A stretch of DNA of 64,000 nucleotides, from NCBI RefSeq assembly GCF_013359735.1, contig NZ_JABFMX010000016.1:1-64000 (forward strand), in the 5' to 3' direction. This stretch comes from Arthrobacter sp. C9C5. Its GTDB lineage: Bacteria; Actinomycetota; Actinomycetes; Actinomycetales; Micrococcaceae. The notes beneath the pieces are model-generated. The model was not told the DNA's origin. It made no database searches and saw only the letters and a list, made by a program, of their open reading frames with translations. The position numbers were made by a program, and so were the translations under genes. Shown piece by piece: positions 15,406-23,410 of the stretch (positions are counted from its first letter, which is position 1; each line of letters begins with the position of its first letter).

Positions 15406-16434
15406 GTGCCCGAACTTCCCGTCTGGTTCGAGATCGGCTCCTTCGTCGTTCTCGGAATCATCCTCGCCATCGATCTGCTCCTGGTGCTGAAGCGGCCGCA
15501 CGAGCCCTCCATGAAGGAGGCCGGCCTGTGGGTCTCTTTCTACATTGCGCTGGCCCTGGTCTTCGCCGGAGCCATGTTCCTCTTCACCGGCCCGGAGTAT
15601 GGCGGCCAGTTCATCGCCGGCTGGGTGACGGAATACAGCCTCAGCATCGACAACCTGTTTGTCTTCATCATCATCATGGCGCGCTTCTCGGTACCCCGTA
15701 AGTACCAGCAGGAAGTACTCATGGTCGGCATCATCATCGCCCTGATCCTGCGCGGCATCTTCATCCTGCTCGGCGCGATCGTGATCGAGCAGTTCAGCTG
15801 GGTCTTCTACATCTTCGGCGCCTTCCTGCTGTGGACCGCCTGGAAGCAGGCCCAGGATGAAGGCGAGGACGAGGAAGACAAGGAAAACCCGCTGATCGCC
15901 CGGATCCGCCGGGTCCTGCCGATGTCCGAGAAGTTCGACGGCGGCAAGCTGCGCACCGAGGTCGACGGTAAGAAGGTCTTCACCCCGATGCTGATCGTCT
16001 TCGTGACGATCGGCATGACCGACCTGCTCTTCGCGGTTGACTCCATCCCGGCCATCTTCGGCCTCACCCAAAGCGCGTTCATCGTCTTCACCGCCAATAT
16101 CTTCGCCCTGATGGGTCTGCGCCAGCTTTACTTCCTGCTCGGCGGCCTGATGAACCGGCTCATCTACCTCAAGCACGCGCTCTCGGTCATCCTTGCGTTC
16201 ATCGGCGTCAAACTGGTGCTGCACGCCATGCACGTCAACGAACTGCCCTTCATCAACGGCGGCAAGCACATCGAATGGGCCCCGGAAATCCCGACCTACG
16301 TTTCGCTCGGGGTGATCATCGGCACCATCATCATCGCGGTCGTCGCCAGCCTGGTCAGCTCCAAGGCGTCGAAGGCCAAGCTGGATGCCAGGCTCGAAGA
16401 GGACTCCCGCAAGAGCCTTACCGACGCCGAGTAG
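15406..16434 (+). CDS. TerC family integral membrane protein
   Basis: A 342-residue polytopic membrane protein of the TerC/Alx family. Several members export Mn2+ or support metal loading of secreted proteins. About nine hydrophobic segments are visible. Acidic residues within membrane segments, such as SIDNLFVFIIIM near residues 78-89 and LLFAVDSIPAIFGLT near 207-221, are family hallmarks and probable metal ligands. A charged cytoplasmic loop (DEGEDEEDKENP) lies near residue 155. The start is GTG with GAAAGG upstream. The leader resembles a manganese riboswitch, which supports a role in Mn homeostasis rather than tellurite resistance. Confidence 0.9.
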   Translation: MPELPVWFEIGSFVVLGIILAIDLLLVLKRPHEPSMKEAGLWVSFYIALALVFAGAMFLFTGPEYGGQFIAGWVTEYSLSIDNLFVFIIIMARFSVPRKYQQEVLMVGIIIALILRGIFILLGAIVIEQFSWVFYIFGAFLLWTAWKQAQDEGEDEEDKENPLIARIRRVLPMSEKFDGGKLRTEVDGKKVFTPMLIVFVTIGMTDLLFAVDSIPAIFGLTQSAFIVFTANIFALMGLRQLYFLLGGLMNRLIYLKHALSVILAFIGVKLVLHAMHVNELPFINGGKHIEWAPEIPTYVSLGVIIGTIIIAVVASLVSSKASKAKLDARLEEDSRKSLTDAE

Positions 16435-16458
16435 CGCTGCCGGCGGCCCTGTACGGGC

Positions 16459-16464
16459 TAAGCT
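16459..16464 (+). promoter_or_regulatory. putative -10 box (TAAGCT) for the MFS gene
   Basis: TAAGCT lies 6 nt before GTG 16471, matching the leaderless pattern seen at other genes here. A short GGAG also lies just before the GTG. Confidence 0.4.
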
Positions 16465-16470
16465 CGGAGC

Positions 16471-17829
16471 GTGAAAATCTTTGACGCCGCGACGGCGGCC
16501 GGTACGGCGCTGCACCCGCAACGGGTGCAGCGCCGTACCGTTGTGGTGCTCAGTGCCGCCCAGTTGCTCAGCGGCGTCGGCGGCGGCGCCAGCCTTTCCG
16601 TCGGCTCGCTGCTGGCCGTCCAGCTCTCCGGTTCCAACGCCTGGGCGGGCTCGGTCACCACCACCATGACCCTGGCGGCCGCGCTGACCGCGCTGCCGCT
16701 TGCCGGGCTGGCCGGCCGGCGGGGACGCAGGGCAGCCCTCGTAACCGGGCTGCTGTCCGCCATGACCGGCGCTGTGCTGGTGATCCTGGCGACCGTCACC
16801 GGCTTCTTCCCGGTGCTGCTGCTGGGCGCCGCCATGCTGGGCCTCGGCACGGCGGCCAACCTGCAGGCCCGCTTCGCCGCCGTCGACCTCGCGGAGCCGG
16901 AACACCGCGGACGGTCCCTCGCGATCGTGGTGTGGGCCGTGACCGTCGGCGCCGTGGCCGGGCCGAACCTCATCCAGCCCGGTGCGCTGGTGGGGCAGGC
17001 CCTTGGCCTGCCGCCGATTTCCGGGCCGTTCGTGTTCTCGACTGCCGGACTGGCCCTCGCCGCGTTGCTGCTGTTTATCGGGCTGCGCCCGGATCCGCTG
17101 CTGTTGGCTGCCCGGATCCGCACAGCGGACGAGGAGCCGGCGAAGGGGACTGCGGGAACCCGGGGCAAGCATGCCCTGCGCAACGGACTGCGCGCGGTCC
17201 GCTCTTCCCCGCGCGCCCGGCTGGCGCTGCTCGCCGTCGTCGCGGCGCACGGCTGCATGGCCGCCGTGATGTCCATGACGCCGCTGCATCTGCAGCTGCT
17301 CACCGAGGGCCCGATGGCGCCTCACGCCGCGGAGCACGCCCACGCCGCCGGCACGGATGTCTTCGTTTTGATCGGCTTCACGATCTCGCTGCACATCGCC
17401 GGCATGTACGCCCTCTCACCGGTGATGGGCTGGCTCACCGACCGGGTCGGCCGGCTCCCGGTGATCCTGCTGGGCCACGGGCTGATCCTGCTCGCGGTCT
17501 GCGTCGCGGGCTTTGGCCAGGCGCAGCCGGCCCTGGTCACTGTTGGCCTGGTGCTGCTGGGGCTGGGCTGGTCGGCGGCCACCATCGCCGGCTCCACCCT
17601 GCTCGCGGAGAGCGTCGCGGCCGGCGACCGGGTCCTTGTGCAGGGCGTGTCGGACACCCTGATGGGCGTCGCGGGCGCTGTCGGATCGGGCTTCGCCGGT
17701 CTCGTGATGAGCGGAATCGGCTACCAGGGGCTGAACCTCGTGGCGGCCGTCGTGGCCGCCGGGGTGCTGGCCGTGGTCTTGCAGGCGGCGGCGCGGTCAC
17801 GCCGCAACCCGGCGCCGGCCGGGGGCTGA
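16471..17829 (+). CDS. MFS transporter
   Basis: A 452-residue major facilitator with about 12 hydrophobic segments. After the second segment the loop LAGLAGRRGRRAALVTG (near residues 75-91) is the MFS motif A region. A central cytoplasmic loop (near 215-245) is basic, and MGWLTDRVGRLPVILLG (near 322-338) is the matching motif in the second half. It may export drugs or metabolites; the substrate is unknown. The start is GTG at 16471. The first 23 codons contain a perfect 19-bp inverted repeat that should fold strongly in the mRNA. If initiation actually occurs downstream, near 16540, the repeat would instead lie in the leader. Confidence 0.85.
   Translation: MKIFDAATAAGTALHPQRVQRRTVVVLSAAQLLSGVGGGASLSVGSLLAVQLSGSNAWAGSVTTTMTLAAALTALPLAGLAGRRGRRAALVTGLLSAMTGAVLVILATVTGFFPVLLLGAAMLGLGTAANLQARFAAVDLAEPEHRGRSLAIVVWAVTVGAVAGPNLIQPGALVGQALGLPPISGPFVFSTAGLALAALLLFIGLRPDPLLLAARIRTADEEPAKGTAGTRGKHALRNGLRAVRSSPRARLALLAVVAAHGCMAAVMSMTPLHLQLLTEGPMAPHAAEHAHAAGTDVFVLIGFTISLHIAGMYALSPVMGWLTDRVGRLPVILLGHGLILLAVCVAGFGQAQPALVTVGLVLLGLGWSAATIAGSTLLAESVAAGDRVLVQGVSDTLMGVAGAVGSGFAGLVMSGIGYQGLNLVAAVVAAGVLAVVLQAAARSRRNPAPAGG
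16500..16540 (+). repeat. perfect 19-bp inverted repeat inside the MFS coding start
   Basis: The left arm 16500-16518 and right arm 16522-16540 are exact reverse complements, separated by CAA. The arms begin CGGTACGGCG. No U-run follows. In the protein it encodes residues about 11-23. Confidence 0.95.
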
Positions 17830-17853
17830 ACCCCCGGCCGTCACGCCCGGGGG
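17817..17853. terminator. overlapping hairpins between convergent genes
   Basis: GGCCGGGGG (17817-17825) pairs with CCCCCGGCC (17831-17839) around the MFS stop codon. Alternatively, CCCCCGG (17831-17837) pairs with CCGGGGG (17847-17853). The two are mutually exclusive and could serve as a bidirectional end for the convergent transcripts. There is no U-run. Confidence 0.45.
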
Positions 17854-17857
17854 CGCC

Positions 17858-19195
17858 TCAGGCGCGCGTGCTGCGGGCCATGCCGAGCAGCCGGCCGAAG
17901 ATCGCCTCGCCGTCGTCGGCGATGCCGTCGTGGTGGAAGTCAGCGGACTCCCAGACCTGCAGGCCGCGCACGGCGGCTGCGGTCTCCAGCGACAGGTCCC
18001 GGTCCACGTAGATGTCGTCGCTGTACACGGCGGCGGCCACCGGAATGTTGTTCAGGGCCAGCCGCTCGGGGTCGTAGAGCGGTTTCCAGTCGTCCTTCTC
18101 GGCGAGCAGCTGGGCCACGGTGCGCAGCGGTCGCAGGGCCGGATCCTGTTCGAAGTACCAGGGGTAGACCATCTCGCCGGTCAGCAGCGGGGCGGCGGCG
18201 TCCGGACGGAACTCCGGGAAGTCCTGCAGCACCCGCAGCGCCGCCCAGTCGGTGGCCTCGCCCTGGCCGTAGATGGATTCGTGCATGAGGGCGTACAGCG
18301 GGTTCGACGCGCGGGAGACAAGCCCGCGGACCTGCTCCAGGAAGCCGTCGGAGAGCCGGTCGCCGTCGGGGGTGCTGACGAAGGCATCCTCCAGCAGGTG
18401 GTGCAGCCCGTCCACCCGGGTGTTGCCGCCCAGGTAGGAACCCACCATCTGGAAGCGCTCCACGGTGAGCCTGCTGCCGTCGGGCAGAAGCTCCTCGGAC
18501 TCGCGGAGGTGCCGGGCAATGCGGCTGACCAGCTCCCGGTCCTGCGGGTACCAGCCGAAGTATTCGGCGTTGCGCGCTGCCACGCGGCGGAAGGTTGCCT
18601 GGTAGACCCGGTCCGCGGGGCCGGTCAGGGGAGCGAGGCCGCCGGTGATCAACGCCTCGCGCAGCCCCTCGGGGGCGAAGGACAGGTAGCTCAGCGCGCA
18701 GAAGCCGCCGTAGCTCTGCCCGTAGATGGTCCAGGGCGCGGCGCCCAGGGTCCGCCGGATCGCCTCCGCGTCCGCCACGATCGAGTCGGCCCGGAAGTGC
18801 TCGAGGTACTGCGCCTGGTCCCGGTCGTTCCCGCGCAGCGGCAGGGTCTTGCGGTCGATGGGGGAGGAGAGCCCGGTGCCGCGCTGGTCCAGCATCAGGA
18901 TCCGGAAGTCCTTCGCCGCGGCCTTGCTCCAGCCGCCCAAGGCGGGGAAGCGGTTGCCGCGGCCGCCGGGACCACCCTGCAGGTACAGCAGCCACGGCAG
19001 TTCCGCGGCGGCCTCCTCACTGTGGTCCGCGGAGACGTATTCCCGGGCGAAGATGGTGACCGTTTCGCCGCCGGCGCCGAAGTGGTCCAGCGGTACTTCG
19101 AAGTAATGCTCCGTGGTGCGCATGCCGCGATAGTCGTGCCTGGCCTTGACGATGTGCGGGACGGAAGCTGTTTGAGCCCACGTCGTGTCAGCCAC
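17858..19195 (-). CDS. alpha/beta hydrolase, S33 prolyl-aminopeptidase-like
   Basis: A 445-residue serine hydrolase related to proline iminopeptidases (peptidase family S33). The oxyanion-hole segment LYLQGGPGGRGNRF, the LDQRGTGLSSP motif and the nucleophile elbow IYGQSYGGFCAL (Ser) are all present. The catalytic His is probably in WESADFHHDGIADD near the C-terminus. There is no signal peptide, so it is cytoplasmic. I chose GTG 19195, which overlaps the stop of the upstream acetyltransferase gene by 8 bp; ATG 19123 (MRTTEHYFEV) is an alternative. Probable release of N-terminal proline or similar residues from peptides is inferred from the family. Confidence 0.85.
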   Translation of the reverse strand: MADTTWAQTASVPHIVKARHDYRGMRTTEHYFEVPLDHFGAGGETVTIFAREYVSADHSEEAAAELPWLLYLQGGPGGRGNRFPALGGWSKAAAKDFRILMLDQRGTGLSSPIDRKTLPLRGNDRDQAQYLEHFRADSIVADAEAIRRTLGAAPWTIYGQSYGGFCALSYLSFAPEGLREALITGGLAPLTGPADRVYQATFRRVAARNAEYFGWYPQDRELVSRIARHLRESEELLPDGSRLTVERFQMVGSYLGGNTRVDGLHHLLEDAFVSTPDGDRLSDGFLEQVRGLVSRASNPLYALMHESIYGQGEATDWAALRVLQDFPEFRPDAAAPLLTGEMVYPWYFEQDPALRPLRTVAQLLAEKDDWKPLYDPERLALNNIPVAAAVYSDDIYVDRDLSLETAAAVRGLQVWESADFHHDGIADDGEAIFGRLLGMARSTRA

Positions 19196-19688
19196 GGGCG
19201 TCCGCCGTCCGGGCGCCGGCGAATGCGTCCAGGGCGTCGCCGGTGAGCCGGAAGGTGGACCATTCGTCCATCGGGGCCGCGCCGAGGTTCTTATAGAACG
19301 CGATCGAGGGCTCGTTCCAGTCCAGCACGCTCCACTCCACACGGGCGTAGCCGCGCTCCACGGCGGTGGCGGCCAGGTGCTGCAGCAGTGCCTTGCCGTG
19401 TCCGGCGCCGCGGGCCTCCGGCATGACGTAGAGATCCTCGAGATAGATCCCGTGCACACCCTCCCAGGTGGAGTAGTTCAGGAACCACAAAGCGAAGCCC
19501 TGGACGTCGCCGGCCTCGTTCTCGGCCATGGTCGCGTACACGCGCGGGTTCTCGCCGAACAGCACCTGTGTGAGCATCTCCGGGGTGTTCCGGACGGCGT
19601 CCGGCTCCTTCTCGTAGATGGCCAGGTCATGGATCATCTGCAGGATGGCGGGAACGTCGTGGGCGGTGGCCGGGCGGATTACACTCAT
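19188..19688 (-). CDS. GNAT family N-acetyltransferase (diamine-acetyltransferase-like)
   Basis: A 166-residue GNAT enzyme resembling spermidine/spermine or thialysine acetyltransferases. MSVIRPATAHDVPAILQMI begins the fold. The diagnostic segments are GIYLEDLYVMPEARGAGHG (acetyl-CoA loop, near residues 80-98) and VEWSVLDWNEPSIAFYKNLG (near 117-136, with the family W-N-x-x-A-x-x-F-Y pattern). The ATG at 19688 has TAAACT 7 nt upstream and no ribosome site, so it appears leaderless. It overlaps the following hydrolase gene by 8 bp. The substrate is probably a polyamine or lysine-like amine; this is inferred from family resemblance. Confidence 0.88.
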   Translation of the reverse strand: MSVIRPATAHDVPAILQMIHDLAIYEKEPDAVRNTPEMLTQVLFGENPRVYATMAENEAGDVQGFALWFLNYSTWEGVHGIYLEDLYVMPEARGAGHGKALLQHLAATAVERGYARVEWSVLDWNEPSIAFYKNLGAAPMDEWSTFRLTGDALDAFAGARTADARG

Positions 19689-19695
19689 GGTCGAC

Positions 19696-19701
19696 AGTTT
19701 A
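19696..19701 (-). promoter_or_regulatory. putative -10 box (TAAACT) for the GNAT-hydrolase pair
   Basis: On the minus strand TAAACT lies 7 nt before the ATG at 19688, in the short gap after the helicase gene's stop. Confidence 0.4.
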
Positions 19702-19708
19702 CTAGCGG

Positions 19709-22255
19709 CTACAGGCGGTTCACGTCGATCACGCGCACGACGGCGGTGCCGGTTTCGTCCGAGGCGGCCAGGTCCACCTCGGCGGAGATGCCCCAGTCGT
19801 GGTTGCGGGCCGGGTCGTCGAAGATCTGGCGGACCTTCCAGACGCCCGGTTCCTCGGTGATGATCAGCAGGCCCGGACCGCGTGCGTCCGGCCCGGTCCC
19901 GATGTCCTCGTGCTCCTCGAAGTAGTCGTCCAGCGCGTCCTCCCAGCGTTCCGCATCCCAGCCGGAGCCGCCGTCGAGCTCGCCCAGCGCGGTGGCGGCC
20001 TCGTCCGCGAACAGTTCCACCCGGCGGAACATTTCGTTGCGTACCATCACCCGGAAGGCGCGGATATTGGAGGTCAGCGACGGCGGCGGGGGCGGCGGGG
20101 CATCGTGCCGGGTCGGGGCGGCGCCGGAGGTGAGTTCCTCCCATTCGTCCAGCAGGCTGGAGTCCACTTGGCGGACCAGCTCGCCGAGCCACGCGATCAG
20201 GTCCTCAAGGTCCTCGCGCAGCGCGTCCTGCGGCACCGTCTGCCGGAGCGCTTTGAAGCCGTCAGCCAAGTAGCGCAGCACAATGCCCTCGGAACGGGCC
20301 AGACCGTAGAACTGCACGAATTCGCCGAAGTTCATCGCCCGTTCGTACATGTCCCGGATCACGGACTTGGGGGCGAGTTCGAAGTCGCCGATCCACGGCG
20401 CCGCCTTGCGGTACACGTCGAACGCCTCGCCGAGGATCTCCGCGAGCGGCTGCGGGTAGGTGACCTCCTCGAGCATGGCCATGCGCTGGTCGTACTCGAT
20501 CCCGTCGGCCTTCATCGCGGCAATGGCCTCCCCGCGGGCCTTCTTCTGCTGCGCGGACAGGATCTGCCGCGGCTTCTCCAGCGTCGACTCGATCACCGAG
20601 ACTACGTCGAGGGCATACGACGGCGACTCCGGATCCAGCAGCTCGAGGGCCGCCAGGGCGAAGGGGGAGAGCGGCTGGTTCAGGGCGAAGTTCGCCTGCA
20701 GGTGGACAGTAAGCCGGACGCTGCGGCCGTCCGGGCCTTGTTCCGCGGGCGGGATGCGTTCGACGACGCCGGCGGCCAGCAGTTCGCGGTAAATGCCCAG
20801 CGCCTTCTTCATCAGCTGCAGCTGCGCAGCCCGCGTCTCGTGATTTTCGGTCAGCAGGCGGCGCGCGGCCTGGAAGGGATCGCCGGGGCGTTCCATCAGG
20901 TTCATCAGCATCGCGTGGGTGACGGTAAAGCTGGAGCCCAGCGGGTCCGGCACGGAATCCACCAGCCGCTTGTAGGTGGGTTCGCCCCAGGACACGAACC
21001 CCTCCGGCGGCTTCTTCTTGACGACCTGACGCAGCTTCTTCTGGTCGTCGCCGAACTTCGCCGTGGCCTTGGCCATCGCCTTGACGTTCTCGATCACATG
21101 CTCGGGCGCCTGGACCACCACCGTCCCGGCGGTGTCATAGCCGGCCCGGCCCGCCCGGCCCGCGATCTGGTGGAACTCACGCGAATTCAGCAGGCGGGTG
21201 CGGACGCCGTCGTACTTGCTCAGCGCGGTCAGGAGCACGGTGCGGATGGGGACGTTGATGCCCACGCCCAGGGTGTCCGTGCCGCAGATGACCTTGAGCA
21301 GGCCGGCCTGGGCCAGCTGTTCGACGAGCCGGCGGTACTTGGGCAGCATGCCGGCGTGGTGCACGCCGATGCCGTGCCGGACCAGCCGGTTGAGGGTCTT
21401 GCCGAAGCCCGCGGCGAAGCGGAACCCGGCGATCAGCTCGGCGATCTTGTCCTTTTCCTCGCGGGTGCAGACGTTGATGCTCATCAGGTTCTGGGCGCGG
21501 TCGATCGCCTCGAGCTGGCTGAAGTGCACCACGTAAACGGGCACCTGCTTGGTGGAGAGCAACTCCTCCAAGGTCTCGTGCACGGGGGTCTGCTGGTAGT
21601 AGAAGTGCAGCGGAATGGGCCGTTCTGCGGAACTGACGGTCGTCGTCGGGCGTCCGGTCAGCTCCGTGATGCCCTCCTCGAAGCGGCTCACGTCGCCCAG
21701 CGTGGCGGACATCAGCAGGAACTGGGCCTGCGGGAGTTCCAGCAGCGGTACCTGCCACGCCCAGCCGCGCTGCGGATCCGAGTAGAAGTGGAACTCGTCC
21801 ATGATGACCGCGCCAAGCTCCGCGGCGGATCCCTCGCGCAGGGCGATGTTCGCCAGGATTTCCGCGGTGCAGCAGATGATGGGTGCGTCCTGGTTGACGC
21901 CGGAATCGCCGGTGATCATGCCGACGTTTTCGGCCCCGAAGATCTCGCACAGGGCGAAGAATTTCTCCGAGACGAGGGCCTTGATCGGTGCGGTGTAATA
22001 GCTCCGCGCCCCGCGGGCCATGGCCTGGAAGTGGGCGGCGATTGCCACCAGCGACTTGCCCGAACCGGTGGGGGTCGCCAGGATGACGTTGGCGCCTGCG
22101 GCCAGCTCCATGATGGCCTCGTCCTGGGCGGTGTACAGGGCCAGGCCGCGGCTCTCCGTCCATTCGACGAACCGGGTGTAGAGCTCATCCGGATCGAGCC
22201 CGCTCCTGCCGGGAACTCGGGCGGCCGGGGCGGGGAGCTGATCAACGAGTTTCAT
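19709..22255 (-). CDS. DEAD/DEAH-box helicase, Ski2/HelY-like
   Basis: An 848-residue superfamily 2 RNA-type helicase related to the Ski2/Mtr4 group and actinobacterial HelY. The helicase core shows ATPTGSGKS (motif I, near residue 59), TAPIKALVSEKFF, MDEFHFY (motif II as DEFH), LMSATLGD (motif III) and HQIAGRAGRAGYDT (motif VI, near 360). The long C-terminal half has no obvious catalytic motif. Proposed roles are RNA unwinding and turnover. ATG 22255 (MKLVDQLPAP) is chosen because the upstream extension is Arg/Pro-rich and antisense to the next gene. GGAAAG precedes the ATG. Confidence 0.9.
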   Translation of the reverse strand: MKLVDQLPAPAARVPGRSGLDPDELYTRFVEWTESRGLALYTAQDEAIMELAAGANVILATPTGSGKSLVAIAAHFQAMARGARSYYTAPIKALVSEKFFALCEIFGAENVGMITGDSGVNQDAPIICCTAEILANIALREGSAAELGAVIMDEFHFYSDPQRGWAWQVPLLELPQAQFLLMSATLGDVSRFEEGITELTGRPTTTVSSAERPIPLHFYYQQTPVHETLEELLSTKQVPVYVVHFSQLEAIDRAQNLMSINVCTREEKDKIAELIAGFRFAAGFGKTLNRLVRHGIGVHHAGMLPKYRRLVEQLAQAGLLKVICGTDTLGVGINVPIRTVLLTALSKYDGVRTRLLNSREFHQIAGRAGRAGYDTAGTVVVQAPEHVIENVKAMAKATAKFGDDQKKLRQVVKKKPPEGFVSWGEPTYKRLVDSVPDPLGSSFTVTHAMLMNLMERPGDPFQAARRLLTENHETRAAQLQLMKKALGIYRELLAAGVVERIPPAEQGPDGRSVRLTVHLQANFALNQPLSPFALAALELLDPESPSYALDVVSVIESTLEKPRQILSAQQKKARGEAIAAMKADGIEYDQRMAMLEEVTYPQPLAEILGEAFDVYRKAAPWIGDFELAPKSVIRDMYERAMNFGEFVQFYGLARSEGIVLRYLADGFKALRQTVPQDALREDLEDLIAWLGELVRQVDSSLLDEWEELTSGAAPTRHDAPPPPPPSLTSNIRAFRVMVRNEMFRRVELFADEAATALGELDGGSGWDAERWEDALDDYFEEHEDIGTGPDARGPGLLIITEEPGVWKVRQIFDDPARNHDWGISAEVDLAASDETGTAVVRVIDVNRL

Positions 22256-22442
22256 TGCTTTCCAGCTTAGTGGCCCGCGGCGCGCTCGGCGGCCTGCATC
22301 AGGGTGCACCCGGGACGGCAGCCCGCGGCCCGATGCCAGGCCCGGAAACCCAGGGCGGCATCCCGCGGTGCGGCGGCGCCGCCCGGGGGTGGCTGCGGGG
22401 TTAGGCTTCGGCTGACGGCCCGAGCGGTGAAGCGAGGAATGC
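22256..22442. promoter_or_regulatory. divergent promoter region, helicase/methyltransferase
   Basis: 187 bp between divergent genes. On the plus strand TAGGCT near 22401 could be a -10 box with a leader of about 30 nt carrying AGCGAGGAA before the ATG at 22443. I see no clear operator or hairpin. Confidence 0.3.
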
Positions 22443-23222
22443 ATGAAGTGGGATCCAGCCAAGTACGTGCAGTTCGGAGACTATCGGGACCGGCCGTTCT
22501 TCGACCTGACCGCCCGCATCCGCGCCGAGGCGCCGCTGCACGTGGTCGACCTTGGCTGCGGGCCGGGAAACCTGACCGCCACGCTGGCGTCCCGCTGGCC
22601 CGGCGCCGCGGTGCAGGGGCTGGACTCCTCCGCCGAAATGCTCGCGAAGTCAGCACCCTTCGCGGCCGCGGCGGACAACCTTTCCTTTGGCCTGGCGGAC
22701 ATCGCCGCGTGGATGCCCGCGCCGGATACCGACGTCGTCGTCACGAATGCCGCCCTGCAATGGGTGCCCGGGCACCGGGAGCTGCTGACCCGCTGGCTCG
22801 GGGCGCTCCGTCCGGGGGCATGGTTCGCGCTCCAGGTTCCGGGCAACTTCAATGCCCCCTCGCACACCCTCATGCGGACCCTCGCCGATTCGGATGAGTG
22901 GTCCGCCCGACTGGCCGGTGTGCTGCGCCATGACGATGTGGTGGGCGAGCCTGCGGAGTACCTCGAACTGATGCTCGACGCCGGCTGCGACGCCGACGCC
23001 TGGGAGACCACGTACCTCCAGCTCCTGCCGGGCACCGATCCGGTGCTCGAGTGGGTGCGGGGGACTGGCCTGCGCCCGGTGCTGGCCGCGCTCACGGCGG
23101 AGGAGGCACTCCGGTTTGAGCGGGACTACGCCCGGCTGCTGAACGAGGCGTATCCGCCGGGCCGCCACGGAACGGTCTTCCCCTTCCGGAGGGTCTTCGC
23201 CGTGGGCCGCAAGCGGGGCTGA
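22443..23222 (+). CDS. tam: trans-aconitate 2-methyltransferase
   Basis: A 259-residue SAM-dependent methyltransferase that esterifies trans-aconitate, the inhibitory isomer formed from cis-aconitate in the citric acid cycle. The SAM-binding motif I is VVDLGCGPGNLTATLA near residues 34-49, followed by the acidic residue of motif II in VQGLDSSAEML. VVVTNAALQWVPGH near residue 100 and the C-terminal YPPGRHGTVFPFRRVFAV are typical of Tam. GCGAGGAA gives a ribosome site just before the ATG. It is monocistronic. Confidence 0.92.
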   Translation: MKWDPAKYVQFGDYRDRPFFDLTARIRAEAPLHVVDLGCGPGNLTATLASRWPGAAVQGLDSSAEMLAKSAPFAAAADNLSFGLADIAAWMPAPDTDVVVTNAALQWVPGHRELLTRWLGALRPGAWFALQVPGNFNAPSHTLMRTLADSDEWSARLAGVLRHDDVVGEPAEYLELMLDAGCDADAWETTYLQLLPGTDPVLEWVRGTGLRPVLAALTAEEALRFERDYARLLNEAYPPGRHGTVFPFRRVFAVGRKRG

Positions 23223-23295
23223 GAGGGGCCCGGACCATGCCGCCGCCCGGGGCTGCAGGGCGGGAACCCTGCCGCCGCCCGGACTCTTTGACGAA

Positions 23296-23342
23296 TGTGA
23301 CACGCCGTGTGACAAAACGCGGTATGTGATGGGGCTTACAAT
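23296..23342 (+). promoter_or_regulatory. direct repeats and -10 box before the ABC-GntR operon
   Basis: TGTGACA occurs at 23296-23302 and 23308-23314 (12-bp period), with a related TATGTGATG near 23323. TACAAT (23337-23342) is a good -10 hexamer. Direct repeats just upstream of an operon that ends in its own GntR gene could be that regulator's operator. The gap is 188 bp. Confidence 0.35.
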
Positions 23343-23410
23343 GACAAAGCGGTCTGGGGGCGGCCGCGGTCTGGTCCGATTCCGAGCCCTGTTCTAGTGA
23401 TGGAGGTTCG

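Noticed and set aside
15406..16434. Tellurite resistance function for TerC
   Set aside because: The family name is historical. A manganese-type riboswitch and the absence of other ter genes point to metal homeostasis.
20133..22462. Extended starts of the minus-strand GNAT (to 20192) and helicase (to 22462)
   Set aside because: The extra N-terminal residues are Arg/Gly/Pro-rich, antisense or frame-shifted to neighbouring genes, and unlike the families. Internal ATGs at 19688 and 22255 begin the conserved parts.
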